The notes under the pieces are model-generated. The model had not been told where the DNA came from, searched no databases, and worked only from the letters and a program-made list of their open reading frames with translations. From the NCBI RefSeq assembly GCF_025200715.1, contig NZ_CP104144.1, positions 2,170,001-2,234,000 of the forward strand: a stretch of 64,000 bases of DNA, written 5' to 3'. Numbering within the stretch: the first letter of the stretch is position 1; each line of letters opens with the position of its first letter. A program made the position numbers and the translations under genes. The DNA comes from Rhizobium sullae. Its GTDB lineage: Bacteria; Pseudomonadota; Alphaproteobacteria; Rhizobiales; Rhizobiaceae. Below are positions 26,292-34,801 of the stretch, one piece after another.

Positions 26292-26323
26292 TCGTAGTAT
26301 TTATATGGTGAATGCATCTACGA
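26292..26323. promoter_or_regulatory. inverted repeat upstream of the RES/Xre operon (candidate autoregulatory operator)
   Basis: TCGTAG (26292-26297) and CTACGA (26318-26323) form a perfect dyad with a 20-base AT-rich spacer, 20-50 bases upstream of the antitoxin start. Antitoxins of this class usually repress their own promoter. Confidence 0.45.
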
Positions 26324-26338
26324 AGTCAACTTTCCTGA

Positions 26339-26530
26339 CGCGCCCTTGGTCATGAGAAGGGCTTCCAGGACAGCCGGGTTGAAAGCGAGCACATCTATTG
26401 GGACCAGGCCTCGGTGCTGGCGCAGGTCGGACTGCTCGACGAGGCGACTCTGCCGATTCTCCGCGCGGCGCAATCGCGCGTGCTGAGCGACGCGGCCGAG
26501 CCGCTCAACACGCTGATCTCGCCTTCGTGC
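26339..26530 (+). pseudogene. 3' remnant of a SnoaL/NTF2-like family gene
   Basis: An open frame immediately after a stop reads 'ALGHEKGFQDSRVESEHIYW' and continues 'DQASVLAQVGLLDEATLPIL', 'LSDAAEPLNTLIS'. The 'EHIYWDQASVL-QVGLLD' pattern is the C-terminal signature of SnoaL-like/NTF2-family proteins. The first half of the domain is absent, so this is a truncated leftover. Confidence 0.5.
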
Positions 26531-26561
26531 GCTTCGTGCGGCGTGCGGCGTGCGGCGTGCG
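26523..26561 (+). repeat. short GC-rich tandem repeat tract
   Basis: Two copies of CTTCGTGCG (26523-26540) followed by three copies of GCGTGCG (26541-26561). It lies at the broken end of the SnoaL-like remnant and may mark a slippage or recombination point. Confidence 0.7.
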
Positions 26562-26802
26562 AAAAGAAAGATGCAACGACCGGCGACGGGATTGCAACCA
26601 AAGAGGCCGATGAACGATATACATTGATCAGTGCCGCGGCTCCCGGATTGACTATTCGTCCGTCCATTAATAGGCCGGAACGCTAATTCATTCTGGAGGA
26701 AATTCGCAGTGGCAGGTCAAATTGGTCGCACCCATCAACATTAGCAAATTCAAACGGGTGACATTTCCCTAGTCGGTGAGACGAGATGATAGCAGGAACA
26801 AA

Positions 26803-27045
26803 ATGAAATTCGTTTCAGTCATAGTTTTAACGTTTATGTCGATTTTTTCTGGATGGTTATTCTATGAAAGGTACTGGAAGTTTCGAGATTGCATATCCCA
26901 AGCATTATCCAGTTGCCTCACTCCCGGTGGTGATAATCTAACGCAAGGCGGTTCTCTGTGGGCCGGTTTCGCAGGGTTGTTCTTGTTGCTCGCTATGATG
27001 TCAGCCTGGCGCGCGCTCCGGAACGGGGATGATGCTGACAAATAG
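26803..27045 (+). CDS. small two-helix membrane protein, unrecognised
   Basis: An 80-residue product from the ATG at 26803: an N-terminal hydrophobic segment (FVSVIVLTFMSIFSGWLFY), a short loop with two cysteines, and a second segment (LWAGFAGLFLLLAMMSAW). AAGC-AGGA stands before the start. Clearly lower GC than the surroundings. No family recognised. Confidence 0.5.
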   Translation: MKFVSVIVLTFMSIFSGWLFYERYWKFRDCISQALSSCLTPGGDNLTQGGSLWAGFAGLFLLLAMMSAWRALRNGDDADK

Positions 27046-27308
27046 CTGTAGGGCCTGCATTCGAAATGTTGCGAACTGCAGGACATAAGCCAGGGCTTGC
27101 GTTAGCTACCACCCGTTTTGCCGTCGATACGGTAATGGAGGCAATGACTGTAATGTTATCCTCCCTGAGTAACGATCAGGGCGATGCAGATCCAACTCAG
27201 CTGCAACTCGATCTCGGCCTTTCGGAAGGAGACGAATTTTCGGTTGTAGCAAATGAAAAATCTGATTTATTGACACTTCGCTGCTTGGCTTTCAGGGGGA
27301 TATTGCCG

Positions 27309-27983
27309 ATGGTGCGGACGCGCAGGGATATTTTGCTTGGTGGTTTGGCGTTACTTGGCACCGGCGCGGTGCAGAAACCGGCGCTCGCCTTGGCCTCTTC
27401 CTATTTTGCCGGCACCGAGGTCGACAATGGGGTGACGTTCCGAAAGACCAACTTCGCCAAGATCGACAAGCAATGGCACCGCCAGGTTGTCAAATATTTC
27501 AGCAGTGAGCCGGTCGGGACCGTTGTTGTCGATACAAGGCACCATTTTCTCTACGTGATCATGGAAAACAAGACAGCCATCCGCTACGGCGTCGGCGTCG
27601 GCCGCGAGGGCTTCAAATGGTTTGGCCGCGCCACGATCGACCGCAAATCACTTTGGCCGCGCTGGACGCCGCCGCCGGAGATGCGCAAGCGCCATCCCGA
27701 ACTGCCCGAATTCGTGGCGGGAGGCTCGCCGAAGAATCCACTCGGCCCCCGCGCCATGTACCTGCTTCGCGACGGCGTCGACACCGGCTATCGCTTCCAT
27801 GGCACGCTTGAGCCCGGGAGCATAGGTAGGGATGCCTCCAGCGGCTGTATCCGCATGTTCAACGAAGACGCCATCGATCTTTACCAGCGTTGCCCCATCG
27901 GCACCGCCGTGCAGGTCTTGCCGCATATAGCCGACCAGGCTGAAAACGCCGCTCAGGTCAGCGTCACAACCCCGGTCGAATGA
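27309..27983 (+). CDS. L,D-transpeptidase (YkuD domain), Tat-type signal
   Basis: A 224-residue secreted protein. The N terminus 'MVRTRRDILLGGLALLGTGA' looks like a twin-arginine or lipoprotein-free export signal. The YkuD catalytic motif is complete: 'GYRFHGTLEPGSIGRDASSGCIRM' (in part) with the active Cys in 'SSGCIRM'. It forms 3-3 peptidoglycan crosslinks or attaches proteins to peptidoglycan. AGGGGGA ends 8 bases upstream of the ATG at 27309; the longer open frame upstream is not needed. Overlaps the next gene by four bases. Confidence 0.9.
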   Translation: MVRTRRDILLGGLALLGTGAVQKPALALASSYFAGTEVDNGVTFRKTNFAKIDKQWHRQVVKYFSSEPVGTVVVDTRHHFLYVIMENKTAIRYGVGVGREGFKWFGRATIDRKSLWPRWTPPPEMRKRHPELPEFVAGGSPKNPLGPRAMYLLRDGVDTGYRFHGTLEPGSIGRDASSGCIRMFNEDAIDLYQRCPIGTAVQVLPHIADQAENAAQVSVTTPVE

Positions 27984-28534
27984 GGAATACAACCCTGATG
28001 TCTGCTCCGACCGGATACGCGGGACGCCTTGCGGCCGCGGCCATGCTCCTGGCGCTCGCCGCCTGCACCACCACCGATATCGCCTCGGTGGAAGAACCTA
28101 CTGCGGCGCCAATGACTGGTCAGACCAACGATCCAGCGCCCGGTTTCGAGAACATCACGGCTGGCAGCGAAGAGGATTTTATCCTCAATGTCGGCCGACG
28201 GATCTACTTCACGGAGGACTCCGCCACGCTCGACTCCGTCGCCATGGCAACGTTGGATAATCAAGCCATTTGGCTCAACAAGAACCCAATTTGGCTGCTC
28301 AAGCTGCAGGGATTTGCCGACGATTCCGGTTCCGCATCCAAAATGGAGGCGCTGTCGCAGAAGCGCGCCGATGCGGCGATGGCCTATCTCGCCTCGAAGG
28401 GCGTGGACGCTAGGCGAATGTGGGCCAAGGGTTACGGCAAGGACCGCGACGTCCGCGACTGCACGGAGCGCTCGTGCAAGGTGCAGAACCGGCGTGTCGT
28501 TTCCAATCTGCGCACCCAGCGTGAGGGGGTCTGA
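27980..28534 (+). CDS. OmpA-family peptidoglycan-associated lipoprotein (Pal-like)
   Basis: A 184-residue outer-membrane lipoprotein: signal peptide with lipobox 'LALAAC', a short linker, then an OmpA domain with 'VGRRIYFTEDSATLDSVAMATLD' (in part), 'LQGFADDSGS', 'LSQKRADAAMAYL' and 'NRRV'. The usual 'CNHADERG' peptidoglycan loop is replaced by 'GFADDSGSASK'. The ATG overlaps the L,D-transpeptidase stop (ATGA); both products act on the envelope. Confidence 0.85.
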   Translation: MRNTTLMSAPTGYAGRLAAAAMLLALAACTTTDIASVEEPTAAPMTGQTNDPAPGFENITAGSEEDFILNVGRRIYFTEDSATLDSVAMATLDNQAIWLNKNPIWLLKLQGFADDSGSASKMEALSQKRADAAMAYLASKGVDARRMWAKGYGKDRDVRDCTERSCKVQNRRVVSNLRTQREGV

Positions 28535-28708
28535 GCGCACGTTGCCTGAGCCTCGTTTCGCGATTCACAAAGTCGCGCATGAAGTTCGCATTAGGAGACG
28601 TCGATCTGGCTTCCCTTCGCTGATATCGCCGACGCTGGATAGCCGGTACCCCGGGCGAACTGCATCAAGGCGTCTCCACAGGTAGAATAGCGGACGATCT
28701 GCCTAGGC

Positions 28709-28953
28709 TCAAGCAGTGTCGCCCTCGATAATTTCCTCAAGACCGGTCATAAGTTCCTCGTGGATGTCTTCGGGAGCATCCATCAGGCCGTATGCAGCGG
28801 TGTGGGAACGACCGATGAGCTTACGGTATTGCTCAGCGGTAAGGATACGAGCTTTTCCTTACCGCGCTTCGTCAGGGTGACAGGCTCGACCAAAGCCGCC
28901 TCGAGGATTTCCTCCGAAGCGCGGTTCATATCTGAGAAGGTGAATTGCTTCAC
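28709..28953 (-). pseudogene. frameshifted Phd/YefM-family antitoxin gene
   Basis: From the GTG at 28953 the frame reads MKQFTFSDMNRASEEILEAA, then 'LVEPVTLTKRGKEKLV', a normal Phd/YefM N-terminal half. The expected continuation, 'ILTAEQYRKLIGRSHTAAYG' then 'LMDAPEDIHEEL' and 'MTGLEEIIEGD', is present but in the next frame. One base is missing after GT at about 28850. With that base restored the gene would be 81 residues, ending at 28709. No partner toxin was recognised downstream. Confidence 0.8.
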
Positions 28954-29131
28954 GGCCCTATGTCTCTCTATTGAATTGCCTGTCATACGTATTCTATGCA
29001 ATTGGAATGGCGATCGTTGCCCCGGTCGTTTGTCACCTAAATCAACAGCAGCGTGGAGCATTCGAAACCTCCTCGCTGCTGACGATGATCTATTTCGACC
29101 GACGGTTGGCTCTCAGGCTAACCGCATCGCG

Positions 29132-29629
29132 TCATCCGCCATTCAATCGCACGACCAGTTCATCAACGGCAGCCTCCACGGTTTTTGAAGCCGTATCGAT
29201 GACAATCGGGCCGTGCCATTCGTCATACGCTCTTTCGGAAACTTCTTGCCATGTAGGCTTCACGAAACCTTCGACGTCGGTGACGCGTGTTTCAACACGC
29301 TTGCGGTGCTCCGCTTCATCTGAGCATACCACCTCGACCTCCACCGCCGTCACGCCCGCAGCTTGCGCGACCGAAAGCCAGGATACCCGGGTGATTTGGA
29401 GTGGATTGACGGAGTCCGCGATGACCGTTCTGCCGAGGGCCAGATTATCTCCGGCAATGCCGTAAGCAACGATGTAGCCTGCAGGTCCGACGTCATCTGC
29501 CACTCCGGAAGCGCGGATTGCTTGCTCGATGGTATCGACGCGCACATGGATAGCACTCAGCCGCTGCGCCAAAGCGCGGGCAATCGTCGTCTTTCCACTG
29601 CCAGGCAGACCGCCGAAGATAATGAGCAT
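29132..29629 (-). CDS. AAA-type P-loop kinase-like ATPase
   Basis: A 165-residue protein starting MLIIFGGLPGSGKTTIARAL, with Walker A GLPGSGKT, a DTIEQ acid region and 'VIADSVNPLQITR'. It resembles small zeta-toxin/shikimate-kinase-like P-loop kinases annotated simply as AAA family ATPases. Some such proteins phosphorylate antibiotics or sugars; no specific substrate can be assigned. The ATG at 29629 puts the P-loop at the normal N-terminal position. Confidence 0.75.
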   Translation of the reverse strand: MLIIFGGLPGSGKTTIARALAQRLSAIHVRVDTIEQAIRASGVADDVGPAGYIVAYGIAGDNLALGRTVIADSVNPLQITRVSWLSVAQAAGVTAVEVEVVCSDEAEHRKRVETRVTDVEGFVKPTWQEVSERAYDEWHGPIVIDTASKTVEAAVDELVVRLNGG

Positions 29630-29750
29630 GAGGTGACCGTGGAATAGGTTGCTGAAAATTCCCGTCAAAATTCAGCTTACCGACTTCCAGCGCACGATCA
29701 ACGACCGAATTCACGTGATGAGGACGGCCATTCATCGACTTATCGATCCG

Positions 29751-30494
29751 TCACTCGCCACAAGGGATATCGAAAAACAGCAGTCCCGGTTCGCCAAGGG
29801 AAAGCTGCGCCACAACTTGGCCTTCCGGATTCAGGATAGCGGTTGGTCCCCAGGCAATACGCTCGTCCCGCTCGCCGGTCACGTCTGCGGATATGATCCA
29901 TAGCCCCGTCTCACGGCATCGATCACCTCGCACGGCATTGTGCAAATCCTTGAAAGCTTCGGCCTTTTGCCGTGGCATCATGTTGTTTGCGCAGCAGACA
30001 ATCAGCGATGCTCCAAGTTCGGCGACCTTCCGCGCCGCCTCGGGAAAGTTGGTATCGTAGCAGATGTTGATTCCGAAACGCAGGCCATCGACTTCGAAGA
30101 TAGGGGCGTCATTTCCTACGTCGAACACCGCCTGCTCGCGATCGAGAAGGTGCTGCTTGCGATAGCGGCCGACAAGGACCCCGCGTTTCACGACGACGGC
30201 GGTATTGAATATTCGCCCATCCTCTATTTCGATTAATCCGAACACGATCATCGGCCGCGCTTTGGAGAGCCGTCGCAACACGGAACCGAAGACGTCTGAT
30301 CGGAGATCGACGGCGACCCGTCGGGCTGAGAGTTCGTCGGTCAGATAGCCCTGAAGAAAGCACTCCGGGAAGCAGATCAGAGACGTGTTGTTCTCCTCGG
30401 CCTGACCCACAGCATCAATCGCATGTTGGGTCGCAGCTTCAATCTGGTCTCGGAACTCAGGCGTCTGGGCCGCAGCAATCCGTACGGTCTTCAT
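29751..30494 (-). CDS. carbon-nitrogen hydrolase (nitrilase superfamily amidase)
   Basis: A 247-residue protein starting MKTVRIAAAQTPEF. The nitrilase triad is present: Glu in 'CFPECFLQGYL', Lys in 'YRKQHLLDREQAVF' and Cys in 'INICYDTNFPEAAR'. The 'ICYD' context points to an amidase or carbamoylase-type branch rather than a true nitrilase. It stands alone, so the substrate is unknown. Confidence 0.88.
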   Translation of the reverse strand: MKTVRIAAAQTPEFRDQIEAATQHAIDAVGQAEENNTSLICFPECFLQGYLTDELSARRVAVDLRSDVFGSVLRRLSKARPMIVFGLIEIEDGRIFNTAVVVKRGVLVGRYRKQHLLDREQAVFDVGNDAPIFEVDGLRFGINICYDTNFPEAARKVAELGASLIVCCANNMMPRQKAEAFKDLHNAVRGDRCRETGLWIISADVTGERDERIAWGPTAILNPEGQVVAQLSLGEPGLLFFDIPCGE

Positions 30495-30654
30495 GATGAC
30501 AGGCCTCGCTCCACCTCCGGTACCCAAATGGCCCATCAACATTCCGATCGCGGATATTCACGCAAATGACACGATGGCACTGATGTGGCCCCTTGCCAAC
30601 GCACGACCCTTCTTTCAATGTATTTGCACGAGGCTTCCATAGACGAGGATCAAA

Positions 30655-30864
30655 ATGCCAACGGGAACCGTGAAGTTCTTCAACCAAGCCAAGGGCTTTG
30701 GCTTTATTCAGCCGGACGACGGATCGACCGACACGTTCGTTCATATCTCCGCCGTCGAGCGCTCGGGGCTTGCCAGCTTGAGCGAAGGTCAGAAGGTCAG
30801 CTACGAGATCGTTCAGGATCGCCGGTCAGGCAAATCGTCCGCCGAGAACCTGAAGGTCCTGTAG
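30655..30864 (+). CDS. cold shock protein (CspA family)
   Basis: A 69-residue single cold-shock domain with RNP1 'KGFGFIQP' and RNP2 'TFVHIS'. Binds single-stranded RNA/DNA. Standard alphaproteobacterial CspA size. Followed by a hairpin at 30875-30897. Confidence 0.95.
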   Translation: MPTGTVKFFNQAKGFGFIQPDDGSTDTFVHISAVERSGLASLSEGQKVSYEIVQDRRSGKSSAENLKVL

Positions 30865-30874
30865 ATTTCAAATT

Positions 30875-30897
30875 GTTATCGGCGATTTGCCGGTAAC
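30875..30897 (+). terminator. hairpin after the csp gene
   Basis: Stem GTTATCGGC/GCCGGTAAC (9 pairs with one G-U) and loop GATTT, starting 10 bases after the csp stop codon. No T-run follows, so it may be a weak terminator or an mRNA-stabilising element. Confidence 0.4.
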
Positions 30898-31096
30898 GCT
30901 CAGGGAGGCAGGCACGTCAGGAAAGAAGAAAGCCGCAAGCGCCAACGTTGTTCCTGCTCGCAAGCATCGCTTACGGCCGAAACGAGGTGTGCGCCGCGGC
31001 GTGCTCGTCAAGGCAAATCGTCAGATCGCACTGCTTGCTGCACTCGCGGCTCTGCTCTTCCTCTTTGTGCTCACGGTGGGCACACTTTTCGACTGA
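30887..31096 (+). CDS. possible small basic membrane protein
   Basis: An open frame with a lysine/arginine-rich N-terminal half (KKKAASANVVPARKHRLRPK, then RGVRRGVL) and one C-terminal transmembrane helix (IALLAALAALLFLFVLTVG). Basic proteins with such a tail anchor occur in rhizobia. The only start is TTG (30887) or an internal GTG, and the ribosome site is poor, so the call is weak. Confidence 0.35.
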   Translation: MPVTLREAGTSGKKKAASANVVPARKHRLRPKRGVRRGVLVKANRQIALLAALAALLFLFVLTVGTLFD

Positions 31097-31447
31097 AATG
31101 GAGTGCGCCCCTGGGGGTGGGCAGATATCAGCCGCTGTTTTGCTAGTCGGCCGCTGATCCTCGAACTGGTGCGAGCTCAGGAACATGTCGAGCCTGCCTG
31201 TGCACATTCGCTATCCTGAACGGGCGTTCCCATACTGAGGGCGATGGCGCCGACCTCCTCTCGACGGGGATGCCGCCGGCAACGACGAGCAGGCGTCCGA
31301 CAATTCTGGTATTGATTCCGTAAGACGGTTTTCCTGACTGGCTCACATCCACATCGCCATAGCGCTCGGTGGTGCGGTTGGGGTCCGGCGGCCCCACAGG
31401 CCTTGTCCTGTGCCATGATGGTCCTGGTCCTCGACGTCCTTTGTTCT
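31097..31447. other. no recognisable gene
   Basis: Short open frames occur on both strands but none has a convincing start, ribosome site or family resemblance. It separates the csp region from the convergent sugar operon. Confidence 0.5.
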
Positions 31448-32428
31448 CTAAGTTTTGCGAGGTTGACGGGAATAATCCCGCGGCGACTTCTCCGCCAGGA
31501 AAACAAGCGCCGCCGCGCCTGCCAGGCCCGAGTTCTGGCCCATTGCCGCCCGGACGATCTTCACGTCCCTAAAGGCCGGCATGGCCCATCTGGCAATATA
31601 GGCCTCGATTCCCGGATGAAGCCGGTCGAATTCATTCGAGAGGCCCCCGCCCATTACAACGATGTCCGGGCTGAAGATATGGACCAGGCTCATGATGCCC
31701 CGCCCCAGAATTTCCGCCTCCTCGTCGACCAACTGGTTCGCAACGCGGTCGCCCTGTCTTGCGGCAGCAAAGACATGCTGGCTGTCGATCGTGGCGCCGT
31801 CACGTCCCAGGACGGTCTCGCCGCATTCGATAGCCCGCATGCGCGCGCGCAATGTAAAGGCGGTTCCCGACCCGCAGGCTTCGAAGCATCCCCTGTTGCC
31901 GCAGGGACAAAGTGCGCCGTCGGGCATGACTGACATATGCCCGATATGGCCCGCCATGCCCTTGCGCCCGCGAAGCACCCGGCCGTCTGCGACAATTCCG
32001 CCACCGATGCCGGTGCTGACCGTCAGATAGACCAGATTGTCGAGCGCCCTGCCCGCCCCAAAGCGCCATTCTCCGATCGCAGCCGCGATGCCATCGTTTT
32101 CGAGGCTGACGGGGAACGGGAAGCGTGCCTGCAACTTTGCCTTTAGCGGAAAGCCGGCGAAGCCGGCAAGCGTCGGCACGTCGCTTGCCACACCTGCGAC
32201 TGTGTCGATCGGGCCCGGTGCGGAAACGCCGACACCAACCACCGACACCGTTGGAGATGCGGCAAGCAAGCCTTCGGCCAAGCCATGAATTTGAGACAGC
32301 ACGCGTTCAGGACCGGCCGCCGCGTCTGTCCTGTCCTCTGCGCGGGCAAGAATATTGCCCTGCTCGTCGACGAGTGCGGCCCGAACCTGCGTTCCACCCA
32401 GGTCTATTCCGATGGCGATCTGCTTCAT
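31448..32428 (-). CDS. ROK-family sugar kinase
   Basis: A 326-residue ROK protein without an N-terminal HTH, so a kinase rather than a regulator. It has the phosphate-binding 'AIGIDLGGTQVRAALVD', 'LENDGIAAAIGEWRFGAG' (catalytic Asp in END), 'STGIGGGIV' and the zinc motif 'CPCGNRGCFEACGSG'. Likely phosphorylates a hexose or amino sugar made in this locus. It lies 15 bases after the epimerase gene; ROK plus RPE-like recalls alsK/alsE of allose utilisation. Confidence 0.9.
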   Translation of the reverse strand: MKQIAIGIDLGGTQVRAALVDEQGNILARAEDRTDAAAGPERVLSQIHGLAEGLLAASPTVSVVGVGVSAPGPIDTVAGVASDVPTLAGFAGFPLKAKLQARFPFPVSLENDGIAAAIGEWRFGAGRALDNLVYLTVSTGIGGGIVADGRVLRGRKGMAGHIGHMSVMPDGALCPCGNRGCFEACGSGTAFTLRARMRAIECGETVLGRDGATIDSQHVFAAARQGDRVANQLVDEEAEILGRGIMSLVHIFSPDIVVMGGGLSNEFDRLHPGIEAYIARWAMPAFRDVKIVRAAMGQNSGLAGAAALVFLAEKSPRDYSRQPRKT

Positions 32429-32443
32429 CTCGCAACCGGACCA

Positions 32444-33145
32444 CTAGAGGGCGTGCAGCCACGCCATGCGCTCCTCGAGCGACGGCGCGTTGAACGCGAG
32501 CGAACCGAGGACGACGGTGTCGGCCCCGGACTGACGAAGCAGAGGCACGGTATACTCGCGAATGCCCCCGTCGGCGGCCAGCACGATCCGGTGCGCCGCC
32601 CCGCATTCTGCGATGATCTTTTGCGCTTCTTGCAGGCGTTCTCCGGCCTTTTCGTTCAGGCCCTGACCCTTGACGCCGATCGCCGTACCAAGCAGCGTCA
32701 CGAAATCCAGGCGGGCGGCATATTTGCGCAAGCGCTCTACAGGTGTCTCCACCTTCAGGACCATGCCGGCCGCGACGCCCCGGCGCGCGATGAGGTCGAG
32801 GGCGGCCTCGGCAACGCTTTCATTTTCCACGTGCAGGCTGATCAGGTTGCTGCCGGCCTCGGCAAACTGTTCGATCTGCGAAAGCACGATGCTGTCGGCC
32901 ACCATGAGGTGGACGTGGATCGGACGCGCGGAAATACTGCGGACAGCAGCGACGAGATCGGGGAAGAACAGCATTGCTGGCGCGAAATGCCCGTCGGCGA
33001 CGTCGATATGCAGCAGGTCCGCATGCGCATCGACGCGGGCGAGATCATCCGCCAGCCGCACGAGGTCGGCCGACCAGACGGAAAACTCCGCGATCAGCCG
33101 ATTCGTGGGAAGATCGGCAATCCAGGTCTTGGAAGGGACGTTCAT
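32444..33145 (-). CDS. ribulose-phosphate 3-epimerase family protein
   Basis: A 233-residue TIM barrel with RPE features: 'DLLHIDVADGHFAPAMLF' (metal-binding His and catalytic Asp), 'PIHVHLMV' and 'VLAADGGI'. It is divergent from housekeeping Rpe and closer in context to allulose-6-phosphate-type epimerases. Sits between an alpha/beta hydrolase and a ROK kinase in the sugar operon. Confidence 0.85.
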   Translation of the reverse strand: MNVPSKTWIADLPTNRLIAEFSVWSADLVRLADDLARVDAHADLLHIDVADGHFAPAMLFFPDLVAAVRSISARPIHVHLMVADSIVLSQIEQFAEAGSNLISLHVENESVAEAALDLIARRGVAAGMVLKVETPVERLRKYAARLDFVTLLGTAIGVKGQGLNEKAGERLQEAQKIIAECGAAHRIVLAADGGIREYTVPLLRQSGADTVVLGSLAFNAPSLEERMAWLHAL

Positions 33146-33149
33146 AGTC

Positions 33150-33959
33150 TCAAAGCTCCTTCATAAACGTGCCCATGGCATGCCGGAAGTCGGCAACATA
33201 TTGCGTGCGGCTTTCAGCTTTCGGGGTGATTTGCACGAAGCGCGCCGCCGGGATCCAGTTCGCGAGAGCGCGCGCGTAGGCGATCGGATGGATGATGTCT
33301 TGCTCGTGGCCAATCACGAGCGTCGGGACGGCGATGCGCGCCACGTCGGCGTCTGTGACATCCGGCCCGTCGTTAGAAATCGCGGTGAGAAGAGCAGCCG
33401 TTACCGCGATGGGTTCTCGCAAGAAGAACCCGACAAGCGATGCCAGATTGTCGGGGGCGTCGACGGCCAGGCGTTCGCCGACAGGCCCTGCTAGGAATGC
33501 TGCCTTTGCCTCTTCCAGGGGCAATTGCGTGAGCAGACGTCCAACCTCCGCATTGGGGATCATGTTATCCGGCGCCGGTGCGGTCAGCCATGCCGACCTT
33601 GCGATGGCCAGAGCCCTGACCAGATCGGGTCGTTTGACCGCCAGGCGAAGCGAAATCGCAGCGCCCATGGAAATCCCGCCGATGGCGACCGGTGCGTCGA
33701 GGTTTTTTTCGATGTAGGCGACGACGTCGTTAGTGAAGGTGGCAATCGACAGTTGCTGCAATGTGCCAGGCTCAGAGTGGCCGTGGCCGCGCGCCTCGAT
33801 CGTGATGCGGCGAAACCCGGACTCCGCCGGGAAGGCCTCCGCGGTCTGGCCTGCATCCCCGCACAATCCGTGCAGGAAGATCATGGGCGGCCCCTCTCCC
33901 GCCACGTCGACGTTCAGGCGCGTGCGGTCGCTTGTTTCGAAGACCCCTGCCCCGCTCAT
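33150..33959 (-). CDS. alpha/beta-fold hydrolase in the sugar operon
   Basis: A 269-residue hydrolase with oxyanion region 'IFLHGLCGDAGQTA', 'TIEARGHGHSEPG' and nucleophile elbow 'GGISMGAAISLRLA'. The late acid and His lie near 'VIGHEQDIIHPI' and 'DFRHAMG'. Its ATG overlaps the isomerase stop by four bases. An ester or lactone in the pathway would explain such an enzyme; the substrate is unknown. Confidence 0.82.
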   Translation of the reverse strand: MSGAGVFETSDRTRLNVDVAGEGPPMIFLHGLCGDAGQTAEAFPAESGFRRITIEARGHGHSEPGTLQQLSIATFTNDVVAYIEKNLDAPVAIGGISMGAAISLRLAVKRPDLVRALAIARSAWLTAPAPDNMIPNAEVGRLLTQLPLEEAKAAFLAGPVGERLAVDAPDNLASLVGFFLREPIAVTAALLTAISNDGPDVTDADVARIAVPTLVIGHEQDIIHPIAYARALANWIPAARFVQITPKAESRTQYVADFRHAMGTFMKEL

Positions 33960-34801
33960 CGCCCTGCTCCGGCAGGGATGTGCGCGAGTTTTTCGGTGAG
34001 AAAGGCGGCGACCCCCTTGGCTTCGACGGCAGAGAGCCCGTGCGCAATCAGGCTGCCGGTAAAGCCGCTTGCCTTCAGCTCGTCGAGATAATGCGCGTAG
34101 TCGAGAACACCCTTGCCGGCCGTCGTGAAGCTGCCGTCCGGGTTGCGATCCTTCGCATGCGCCATGACGATGCGGTCGGCCAGAAGATCGATGGCGGACG
34201 AGACGATGGATCTCTGCGCGCCGAGCGGCGCGATCTCGAAGAGGTTGGCCGGATCGAAGACGATCTTGATTCGCGGGCTCTGCAGCTCATCGATCAGCCG
34301 CCGCGCTTTTTCGGCCGAGTTGACCACATTGGCGAGCTCGGGCTCGATGCCGACATCGACATCGTAGTGTTCGGCGATCTCCACTGCCGTTTCCATGGCT
34401 TCGAGCAGGTCCCGCCAGGCTTCCGGTGTGTTGTTATCGGGATGCGCCTTCCACTGGTCTAAGGGATCGCGCGTGCCGGTACAAAGTGTGATGAGGCCCG
34501 TCGACAAGGCACCGCACCGTTCCGCCAGCGTCGACAGCCGGCGATGACCGGCCTGGCGCACCTCCTGATCGGGATGGATCATATTATAGGTGCCGGACAC
34601 GGCGGCGATCTCTATGCAGGTATTTTTGGCCGCATCCGCGACCTCGCGCGCCTCCGCCTCGGAAATTACGTCCGGCATGGAGGGCAGGCCCGAGCAGGCC
34701 ATGTTGTACTGCGCGCAGGCGAAACCCGCATCGGCGACGGTCTTGAGAACCGACCCCGGCTCCGTCCCCCCAAAAGTCTTGGCGAATATCCCGAGCTTCA
34801 T
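33956..34801 (-). CDS. sugar phosphate isomerase/epimerase (xylose isomerase-like TIM barrel)
   Basis: A 281-residue AP-endonuclease-2/xylose-isomerase-like protein: 'KLGIFAKTFGGTEPGSVL' at the N terminus, metal ligands in 'VGIEPELANVV', 'IVFDPANLFEI' and 'VMAHAKDRNPDG'. The ATG shares one base with the Gfo/Idh stop codon (TGATG). Together with a Gfo/Idh dehydrogenase this is a common pairing in keto-sugar pathways. Confidence 0.86.
   Translation of the reverse strand: MKLGIFAKTFGGTEPGSVLKTVADAGFACAQYNMACSGLPSMPDVISEAEAREVADAAKNTCIEIAAVSGTYNMIHPDQEVRQAGHRRLSTLAERCGALSTGLITLCTGTRDPLDQWKAHPDNNTPEAWRDLLEAMETAVEIAEHYDVDVGIEPELANVVNSAEKARRLIDELQSPRIKIVFDPANLFEIAPLGAQRSIVSSAIDLLADRIVMAHAKDRNPDGSFTTAGKGVLDYAHYLDELKASGFTGSLIAHGLSAVEAKGVAAFLTEKLAHIPAGAGR

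Noticed and set aside
31143..31397. Minus-strand ORF with 'GDVDVSQSGKPSYGINTRIVGR'
   Set aside because: No start with a ribosome site and no recognisable family; could be a remnant but cannot be supported.
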